Both the position numbers and the translations under genes were made by a program. DNA of 5,523 bases from Betaproteobacteria bacterium (GTDB taxonomy: Bacteria; Pseudomonadota; Gammaproteobacteria; Burkholderiales; Burkholderiaceae_C), in assembly GCA_025354965.1 (NCBI GenBank), contig JANXLW010000335.1:1-5523 (forward strand). Reading direction: 5' to 3'. The notes under the pieces were generated by a model. The model was given only the letters and a program-made list of their open reading frames with translations. It had not been told where the DNA came from and did not search any database. Below, piece after piece: positions 1 to 4,121 of the stretch (positions are counted from its first letter, which is position 1; each line of letters starts with the position of its first letter).

Positions 1-77
1 TCTTCTTGAAGCAGAGGCGTTCTTTATCAAATGACAGTCTCGCCTTCACAAACGCTGCACAAGGTAGCCACCAGCCG

Positions 78-296
78 CTAATGCATGCCGCAGGTGCCGG
101 GTTGGCCGCGGTGCTCGCACGAACCGCAGGGGCCGGGCAGGTCGGCGCTGCTTGATGCGGCCGTGGTGGCGAACACCGATAACTGTTTTTCCAGTTTCGT
201 CGATTGGCAGCTTGGGCATTGCGGGACTGTGTCGGAGCGCACCAGGGCTTCGAATTGGTGACCGCAGTCACCGCAGGCGTATTCGTATATCGGCAT
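78..296 (-). CDS. FmdB-family putative regulatory zinc ribbon protein (72 aa)
   Basis: The protein opens with MPIYEYACGDCGHQFE, the hallmark start of the FmdB / CxxC_CxxC_SSSS small zinc ribbon family. Cysteines 8 and 11 and cysteines 27 and 30 form two CxxC knuckles that should bind one zinc ion. A Ser/Ala-rich linker (about 43-51) leads to a second Cys-rich tail with C57, C60 and C69, ending GTCGMH. Length is normal for the family. The ATG start is supported by AGGA at 303-306, six bases upstream. The family is named after a proposed regulator of formamidase/amidase genes, but its real role is poorly known and DNA binding has not been shown for most members. In betaproteobacteria such genes often sit near a DUF502 gene and aspS; neither is visible in the 77 bases downstream. 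A short palindrome lies just upstream of the ribosome binding site. Confidence 0.92.
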   Translation of the reverse strand: MPIYEYACGDCGHQFEALVRSDTVPQCPSCQSTKLEKQLSVFATTAASSSADLPGPCGSCEHRGQPGTCGMH

Positions 297-300
297 GTCA

Positions 301-306
301 ATTCCT
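301..306 (-). promoter_or_regulatory. Ribosome binding site of the FmdB-family gene
   Basis: On the minus strand the sequence reads AGGAAT followed by TGAC and the ATG at 296. The AGGA core is six bases from the start codon, which fixes this ATG as the start. Confidence 0.7.
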
Positions 307-313
307 GTTGCTG

Positions 314-328
314 AACTGCCGCGCAGTT
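314..328. promoter_or_regulatory. 15-bp palindrome upstream of the FmdB-family gene
   Basis: AACTGC-CGC-GCAGTT is a perfect inverted repeat with 6-bp arms and a 3-bp centre, ending 18 bases before the FmdB start codon. It could be an operator or a small hairpin in the leader. A match of this size can arise by chance in GC-rich DNA and no regulator is implied. Confidence 0.3.
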
Positions 329-450
329 TGCCACACTCGGCGCCGCCAGAACCTCGTCCGCAGCGGTCGGACGCCGGCGTGGGGCAACGGCCGGCAGGGT
401 CATCGTTTTGCTGTTAGCCTCTCCACCTTTCCCACCGCTTGCGCCCGACC

Positions 451-738
451 ATGACCGAAGTCCAGCAACCCCGAGCGCCCCGCTCGCGCCATCAGACTTG
501 GCTGCTGCAGGGGTTGGTCGTGGCGCTGCTGCTGGGCGCCGCTGGGGCCAGCGGTCAGTTGCTGGTGGGTGAAACGGTGGACGAGATCACGCGCCACGCC
601 CGCAGTGTGAAGGTCGATCTGGTGGTGGTCGGGCAGCGGCACCGCGCCAGTTGGGCCGCGCACTGGTGGCGCGGCTCCATTTCCGGCAGCCTGATCGAAC
701 ATTCGCCCTGCAGCGTGCCGGTGGTCATCACCAGCTGA
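451..738 (+). pseudogene. Universal stress protein, C-terminal fragment with foreign N-terminus
   Basis: Counting from the ATG at 451, residues about 37-95 match the C-terminal half of a UspA-fold protein: LLVGETVDEITRHAR is the beta-strand/helix before the nucleotide loop, VDLVVVGQRHR is the strand leading into it, and SWAAHWWRGSISGSLIEHSP then PCSVPVVITS is the closing helix and strand. UspA proteins are usually about 140-150 aa; the first 80 or so residues, with the N-terminal strand and the conserved Asp, are missing. In their place are about 16 basic/polar residues and a hydrophobic stretch (about 17-35, WLLQGLVVALLLGAAGA). None of the three upstream frames contains a recognisable Usp N-terminus. 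The second Gly of the usual GxxG nucleotide loop is His here (GQRH), which I recall in some betaproteobacterial members. No Shine-Dalgarno sequence precedes 451 or the in-frame TTG at 439. I infer a deletion remnant; a short membrane-anchored Usp domain is less likely. Confidence 0.55.
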
Positions 739-864
739 CGCTGGCGCGGCGGGTTGCCGAGCGGACTGCGGTTCGTCGCCGCCCATCGCCATTTCCTCAC
801 CGCCGGCTGCAGTTTGTCGCAAGGCGGGTGCAATCAGGATCTGGAAAGCCTACATTCTCCTCAA

Positions 865-881
865 CTGGCCACGATGGCCAG
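865..881. repeat. Short inverted repeat CTGGCC-N5-GGCCAG
   Basis: A perfect inverted repeat with 6-bp arms and a 5-base loop (ACGAT) lies in the 181-base gap between the universal stress protein fragment and the small peptide gene. It has no T tract after it, so it is a poor terminator on either strand; it might be an operator or chance. Confidence 0.25.
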
Positions 882-919
882 AACTGGGGGGACCCAACGA
901 ACACGACTTGCGCCACCCA

Positions 920-1082
920 ATGAATCGCCCTGACGGCTGCCCTGCTGATGACGGTTGCCATCAACGGCGCCATGCTGTGGCAGTTCGACAGCGTCGCCCA
1001 GGCCGCCGGCTCCAGTGACAACGGCCAGCCTTCCGCCGTGGCGGAGCTGAAGAGCGTCACCATCGTCGCGCCGCGCATCTGA
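920..1082 (+). pseudogene. Small exported or anchored peptide gene, apparently frameshifted at codon 4
   Basis: The frame that ends at the TGA 1080-1082 is open from 924 and has a coding look: IALTAALLMTVAINGAMLWQ is a single N-terminal hydrophobic segment typical of a signal peptide or anchor, followed by a polar tail ending AELKSVTIVAPRI. This frame has no good start: its first ATG (948) lies inside the hydrophobic segment with no ribosome binding site. An ATG at 920 reading MNR is in another frame. Joining MNR to the hydrophobic segment would give a normal signal-peptide start, so I infer a small deletion just after codon 3. The downstream 64-residue gene begins one base after the stop, as in a coupled pair. 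Alternatives are translation from a non-ATG codon such as CTG 930, or an intact 44-residue peptide from 948. I do not recognise a named family. Confidence 0.45.
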
Positions 1083-1083
1083 T

Positions 1084-1278
1084 ATGAAGACACTGCTGTT
1101 GCTGGTCGGCTGGCTGCTCCTCTTGATGTTGTGCTGGCCGCTGGCGTTGCTGGCACTGGTGCTATGGCACCTCGTCTGGCTGATCTCGATTCCACTGACC
1201 TTGGTTGGCACTTTGGTCGGCGCGATGCTGGCGCTGATCAAGGCGCTTTTGTTTCTGCCGGCCCGGCTACTGGGTTAG
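1084..1278 (+). CDS. Hypothetical hydrophobic membrane protein (64 aa)
   Basis: The product is almost wholly hydrophobic, with two likely membrane segments, about residues 3-33 (LLLLVGWLLLLMLCWPLALL and following) and 36-60 (PLTLVGTLVGAMLALIKALL). It has few charges: K3, K54 and R61. It ends LFLPARLLG. It resembles small uncharacterised inner membrane proteins I recall from beta- and gammaproteobacteria, but I cannot name a family. ATG 1084 follows the stop of the preceding small gene by one base (TGATATG), which suggests translational coupling, since there is no clear Shine-Dalgarno motif of its own. Its stop codon lies inside an inverted repeat shared with the convergent activator gene. No function can be assigned. 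Confidence 0.62.
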   Translation: MKTLLLLVGWLLLLMLCWPLALLALVLWHLVWLISIPLTLVGTLVGAMLALIKALLFLPARLLG

Positions 1279-1313
1279 GGCCGTCGCTGCGCAAGGCAGG
1301 CGGTCCGCCCTAA
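1275..1313. terminator. Inverted repeat spanning both convergent stop codons, possible bidirectional terminator
   Basis: TTAGGGC (1275-1281) and GCCCTAA (1307-1313) are perfect 7-bp arms around a 25-base loop. The loop and right arm contain a second palindrome, GGCGG-T-CCGCC (1299-1309). The left arm carries the TAG stop of the 64-residue gene and the right arm carries the TAG stop of the minus-strand activator. The position between convergent genes suits a shared terminator. The absence of a T tract and the large loop argue against efficient intrinsic termination. Confidence 0.35.
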
Positions 1314-2680
1314 ACGGAAGCCGGGCGAAAACTTTGCGGTTCGATGGCGTGCTTGCGCATCAGCTCGAAGAACGCGCGGCGGTCCTTGTTGGCCGCCTTG
1401 GCGGCATGGGTCACGTTGCCGGCGTGCGCCACCAGAAACTGCTCGATGTAGTTGCGCTCGAACTTTTCAACCACCCGCGACTTGGCCGACTGGAACGAGT
1501 TGTCGCGCCGGTCCAGCGGCTGCGCGTAATCGATCTGGATGTCGCCCTCCTGCAGCGTTGGACCGCTGGCCAGCAGCACCGCGCGTTCGATGACATGCTT
1601 GAGTTCACGCACATTGCCGGGCCAGTCGTGGGCGCACAGTTTCAGGATGGCGCACGGCGTCAAGGTGCTGACCGGGCGCTGGAAGTCGCGCGCAAACTCC
1701 CGGATGAAGTGCGGCGTCAACACCGCGATGTCTTCCAGCCGATCGCGCAGCGCCGGCAGGTCCAGGCGCAGCACGTTGAGCCGGTAGTACAGGTCCTGGC
1801 GGAAGGCGCCGCGCAGCACCAGCGCGTTCAGATCGCAATTGCTGGCGGCGATGACCCGCACATCGGCGTGCTGCACGGCGTTGGAACCGACCGGGCGGTA
1901 TTCCCGCTCCTGCAGAAAGCGTAGCAATTTCACTTGCGCCGCCAGCGGCAGGCAGTCGATGTCGTCGAGGAACAGGGTTCCTGTTTCCGCTTCGTGGACC
2001 AGGCCGGTACGCGACGCATGTGCAGTGGTGTAAGCGCCCTTGACGTGACCAAACAATTCGGTCTCCATCAACTCGGCGGGAATGGCGCCGCAATTGACAG
2101 CAATCCAGGGTTTTGGTGCACGCGCGGACAGATAGTGAATGGCATGGGCGCAGACCTCTTTGCCGGTACCCGTCTCACCCAGTATCAGCACGTTGGCGCC
2201 ACAACTCGCCATCATTGGCAGTTTGCATGCAACTTTGGCGCACGCATCACTGGTGTAGATCAGGCCGCGGATTGGCGTCTGGCAGACCGGACGCCGTTGC
2301 GTCCAGTCAGTTGCCGGCAATGCACCGACGGCGCGCTTGAAGCGCACCGTCAACTCCTGCGCAACAAAGGGCATCGACACAAAATCATAAGCTCCGGCTG
2401 TCAGCAGCGCGCATAGATCTTCGGTCTTGGGGTCGGCTACCACGACCTGGATGGCAACGGCGGGAGCCAGACTGCGCACCAGGACGATTTGCTGCAGCAC
2501 TTTTTCACGGTTGGTTGGCGTCGAAATGAACACGACAGCGCAGACTTCGTTGCCAAAACTGGGTGGTTCATCACAGAAGAAGGCCTCGATGCCACTGCAT
2601 TCTGATAGCGCTTCAATAACTCTGGTGTTTACCTCACCGGCGTCATCGGCGCGGATCACGGCACAGCTGTAAAGCTTCAT
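1310..2680 (-). CDS. Sigma-54-dependent activator with degenerate receiver domain (456 aa)
   Basis: This is an NtrC-class enhancer-binding protein that should use ATP hydrolysis to remodel sigma-54 RNA polymerase. Residues 1-120 have a receiver-like fold (AGAYDFVSMPF at 95-105 matches the receiver end), but the strand that should carry the phosphorylated Asp reads VCAVVFIST and the conserved Lys is Met103, so it is probably not phosphorylated. The AAA+ domain spans about 137-370: Walker A GETGTGKE 168-175, L1 loop GAYTTA 215-220 (usual GAFTGA), Walker B LFLDD 236-240 (usual Asp-Glu), sensor I region AASNCDL 278-284, arginine finger region FRQDLYYRL 293-301, and WPGNVREL 353-360. A Fis-type helix-turn-helix lies at about 411-446, around NVTHAAKAANKDRR. 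Length is normal. Start ATG 2680 has GGGGAG five bases upstream. The gene looks intact. Its targets are not evident; no convincing sigma-54 promoter was seen in the window. Confidence 0.95.
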   Translation of the reverse strand: MKLYSCAVIRADDAGEVNTRVIEALSECSGIEAFFCDEPPSFGNEVCAVVFISTPTNREKVLQQIVLVRSLAPAVAIQVVVADPKTEDLCALLTAGAYDFVSMPFVAQELTVRFKRAVGALPATDWTQRRPVCQTPIRGLIYTSDACAKVACKLPMMASCGANVLILGETGTGKEVCAHAIHYLSARAPKPWIAVNCGAIPAELMETELFGHVKGAYTTAHASRTGLVHEAETGTLFLDDIDCLPLAAQVKLLRFLQEREYRPVGSNAVQHADVRVIAASNCDLNALVLRGAFRQDLYYRLNVLRLDLPALRDRLEDIAVLTPHFIREFARDFQRPVSTLTPCAILKLCAHDWPGNVRELKHVIERAVLLASGPTLQEGDIQIDYAQPLDRRDNSFQSAKSRVVEKFERNYIEQFLVAHAGNVTHAAKAANKDRRAFFELMRKHAIEPQSFRPASV

Positions 2681-2685
2681 GAGAC

Positions 2686-2691
2686 TCCCCG
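2686..2691 (-). promoter_or_regulatory. Ribosome binding site of the sigma-54-dependent activator
   Basis: The minus strand reads GGGGAG, then GTCTC, then the ATG at 2680. The five-base spacing decides this start over a longer in-frame extension. Confidence 0.75.
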
Positions 2692-2765
2692 GGACATTCT
2701 GACTGACCGTTTCATTGTTTCAGAAAATTCAACCATGATACAGACGCGGCAAGGTAACAAATTGT

Positions 2766-2789
2766 TTTGCGGTTGCCGTTGCCGTTGCT
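2766..2789. repeat. Short hexamer repeat GTTGCC in the activator leader
   Basis: The plus strand carries imperfect tandem copies of a six-base unit (TTGCGG, TTGCCG, TTGCCG, TTGCTT). It is too short to be a functional satellite on its own, but it lies about 90-110 bases upstream of the activator start, where a promoter or operator is expected. Confidence 0.3.
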
Positions 2790-2790
2790 T

Positions 2791-2820
2791 TCGCGATCCG
2801 CGATAACGTGGCGCTATCGC
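2791..2820. promoter_or_regulatory. Two overlapping inverted repeats upstream of the activator
   Basis: TCGCG-ATC-CGCGA (2791-2803) overlaps GCGATA-N9-TATCGC (2800-2820). Both are perfect, with 5-bp and 6-bp arms. They lie 110-140 bases upstream of the activator start codon, a plausible place for an operator or autoregulatory site. There is no direct evidence of binding, and the GC-rich composition makes chance palindromes fairly common. Confidence 0.3.
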
Positions 2821-2916
2821 AGGCCGTTCGTAAATATTCGGTGAACCCATAGCGCCTGCGCGGCCGATACCGCTGCGACAACCTTTGCCGACGTGAACGA
2901 GACGATCACAAAACAA

Positions 2917-3203
2917 GCGCAGTTTCCAGCGTTCATCGAAATGATGATCGTAGGAACCGGCAACGCTGGAGTGGTCGTTGGTGATGCCTTCAAATCCCGG
3001 TTCTCCAACGGTGAGTTGCCGCGGCCAACCGAGCACAAACGAATTGACGGGCCAGCCAGAATCGTTCACATAGAACGAGCGTTGGTACTTGGCTTGCAGG
3101 AGCACGCTGTTATTCTGTTCCAACTTCCATGACAGCGACGGGCGACATACTTGTCCTCGTTAAAAGCACGCCCGACAGCCAGCGCTGCACGATAGAAATT
3201 GTG
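2917..3203 (-). pseudogene. Fragment resembling the beta-barrel of a TonB-dependent siderophore receptor
   Basis: Two frames joined by a shift near 3130-3135 give one continuous outer-membrane-like sequence. The first part is HNFYRAALAVGRAFNEDKYV; the second continues LSWKLEQNNSVLLQAKYQRS, then a stretch with DSGWPVNSF, then LTVGEPGFEGITNDHSS and AGSYDHHFDERWKLR. The pattern W-x-x-x..LL-x-x-YQ, followed about 25 residues later by GEPGFE..., an aromatic-rich strand and (H/D)HxFDERWKLR, is what I recall for the barrel of hydroxamate-type siderophore receptors (usual form GEPxFD...GYxFEHRFNDxWxLRQN). These proteins are about 700-800 aa, so fewer than 100 residues remain, without plug domain, TonB box or C-terminal strand. 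After 2917 the similarity stops in all three frames. Assignment is from pattern memory only; a different outer membrane protein is possible. Confidence 0.45.
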
Positions 3204-3204
3204 G

Positions 3205-3297
3205 CTAGGCGTTCATCTTTTCGGGTCGGTTCAAGGTGACAGCAGCAGTGCCATCTTCAACCACGTAGAACACCGTTTGCAGCTCGTTCAATGCCAT
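3205..3297 (-). pseudogene. Enoyl-CoA hydratase/isomerase (crotonase) 5' remnant, 30 codons
   Basis: The frame starts MALNELQTVFYVVEDGTAAV and ends TLNRPEKMNA followed by TAG. VTLNRPEKMNA is the signature of the first beta-hairpin and helix of crotonase-fold enzymes, which normally run to about 255-280 aa. The usual oxyanion-hole and catalytic regions (SAGADL-type motif and the later GG...G motif) are absent from all frames downstream, where the sequence instead resembles a TonB-dependent receptor. The start is genuine: GGAGAG lies seven bases upstream of the ATG. The remnant lies 95 bases downstream of the DUF2889 remnant on the same strand, suggesting a former operon for CoA-thioester catabolism of an organic acid. 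It may still be translated into a useless 30-residue peptide. Confidence 0.75.
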
Positions 3298-3304
3298 TTG
3301 GATT

Positions 3305-3310
3305 CTCTCC
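3305..3310 (-). promoter_or_regulatory. Ribosome binding site of the crotonase remnant
   Basis: The minus strand reads GGAGAG, then AATCCAA, then ATG at 3297. This well-formed site supports the view that the remnant retains the real 5' end of a former gene. Confidence 0.65.
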
Positions 3311-3328
3311 GATCAGTTGTGCTGATCG
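3310..3328. promoter_or_regulatory. 19-bp palindrome just upstream of the crotonase remnant
   Basis: CGATCAG-TTGTG-CTGATCG is a perfect inverted repeat with 7-bp arms and a 5-base centre. It abuts the ribosome binding site of the crotonase remnant and lies in the spacer after the DUF2889 remnant. It could be an operator for a dimeric regulator, or an RNA hairpin next to the ribosome binding site. There is no T tract, so termination is unlikely. Confidence 0.4.
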
Positions 3329-3392
3329 CACTTTGCTTTGCGTGGGACATTACCAACGGCTTAACGGCAAGAAAAATAGCAGATGCCACTCT

Positions 3393-3802
3393 CTACCGCT
3401 GCTTGGAGTCCTTGGCCCCAGTCTTGGGTTGCCACCCTTCAAAAGCCGGGTAGTGACGCTGGACCACCGATCCATTGACATCCCAGGCCAGGCCCCATGG
3501 TGCATCCAATCATTCTCTGCATGGGAGTTTCAGCCATCGGGCATTCCGGGTGCGGCACGTCATCCATCGCCACCGCAATCTCGTGCACCACAAAACCGTC
3601 GTCGATCGTTACCCGTATCCTCAGGTTGTGAATAGGTTCGCCGGGCTGCCAGATTCCTTCCCCGGGGATGTCCATAGCATGTGTCTTCGTGTCGCGCATT
3701 TCGGCTTCAATGTCCCACAAGCGGTCTTCTCGCTGAAAACCGCGGTAAACGACCTCTCGGGTGTGGGAATGAGTTCGGGGTTTGAGGTGGTGGCAGTGGC
3801 AA
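3393..3802 (-). pseudogene. DUF2889 protein gene, broken by a 5' frameshift and an internal deletion
   Basis: The middle is clear DUF2889: THSHTREVVYRGFQREDRLW (as in the family's HTR..V...GYxREDGLWDIE), then DTKTH, QPGEPIHNLRIRVTIDDGFV, and a short Cys-containing segment ending IGCTMGPG. Instead of the usual following 60-80 residues, the +2 frame picks up directly with LAWDVNGSVVQRHYPAFEGW and ends at TAG 3393-3395; this resembles the family C-terminus (a CHAL/CHAW...G..V.R.YP pattern). So an internal deletion with a frameshift is placed near 3490-3500. At the 5' end a TTG at 3802 reads LPLPPP, typical of the family start, and has AGAGGT six bases upstream, but that frame is off by one from the rest. 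The family has about 190-220 aa and unknown function; here only about 136 codons remain. The product cannot be normal. A crotonase remnant follows on the same strand. Confidence 0.75.
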
Positions 3803-4121
3803 ATCGAGACCTCTTGTGAATAGCAATGAGTGTAGATTGCCTTGTTGGCAGTCTGCCACAAAAAAAACGAACCCGTAATCTGTGGGACTGCTTTGGCATC
3901 GCGGACCACGGTCAGAAACGACCGGACCCCAAGATCATGGCTGTCGGGTCAGGGCACGAAGTTCGCGGTCATGACCGGCAGCAGTGCGGCAAGCCGGCAT
4001 GATGAAACTCCAGACGTCAAGTTTCGGACGAGCACTTCAAGGTGCCGGCTGGGTCTTGACGACATCTGCGGTCCCACGGTTGACTTTGTAAAGTGCACGG
4101 CCGAGTTGGTCCGTAAAAACC
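3803..4121. other. Intergenic stretch with no supported gene
   Basis: These 319 bases separate the stop of the lipase from the start of the DUF2889 remnant. Open frames on both strands show no recognisable motif, and their starts lack ribosome binding sites. The stretch contains a perfect inverted repeat TGGCAG-T-CTGCCA (3846-3858), next to a run of eight A (3860-3867), and a weaker one CGGTC-N6-GACCG near 3914-3929. The promoter of the former DUF2889-crotonase unit should be here, but I see no convincing -35/-10 pair. Confidence 0.5.

Noticed and set aside
152..454. 100-codon plus-strand open frame across the FmdB gene and its leader
   Set aside because: Half of it is antisense to the FmdB-family gene, it is rich in Arg and His in a pattern typical of shadow frames, and no ribosome binding site precedes it.
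743..759. Sigma-54 promoter-like sequence TGGCGCG...TTGCC
   Set aside because: The GG and GC elements are one base too far apart for a -24/-12 promoter, and the -24 half is weak. It would otherwise fit the small plus-strand genes.
1334..1924. 196-codon plus-strand open frame
   Set aside because: It lies wholly antisense to the AAA+ domain of the sigma-54-dependent activator, which has strong motif support; long antisense frames are expected in GC-rich coding DNA.
2677..2916. Minus-strand open frame continuing from the receptor-like fragment to the activator start
   Set aside because: Its sequence after 2917 has no recognisable motif, is rich in Arg and Gln, and runs through the likely promoter region and ribosome binding site of the activator.
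3846..3867. Rho-independent terminator (hairpin plus homopolymer run)
   Set aside because: The run is A on the plus strand after the hairpin, so neither strand has a hairpin followed by T residues.
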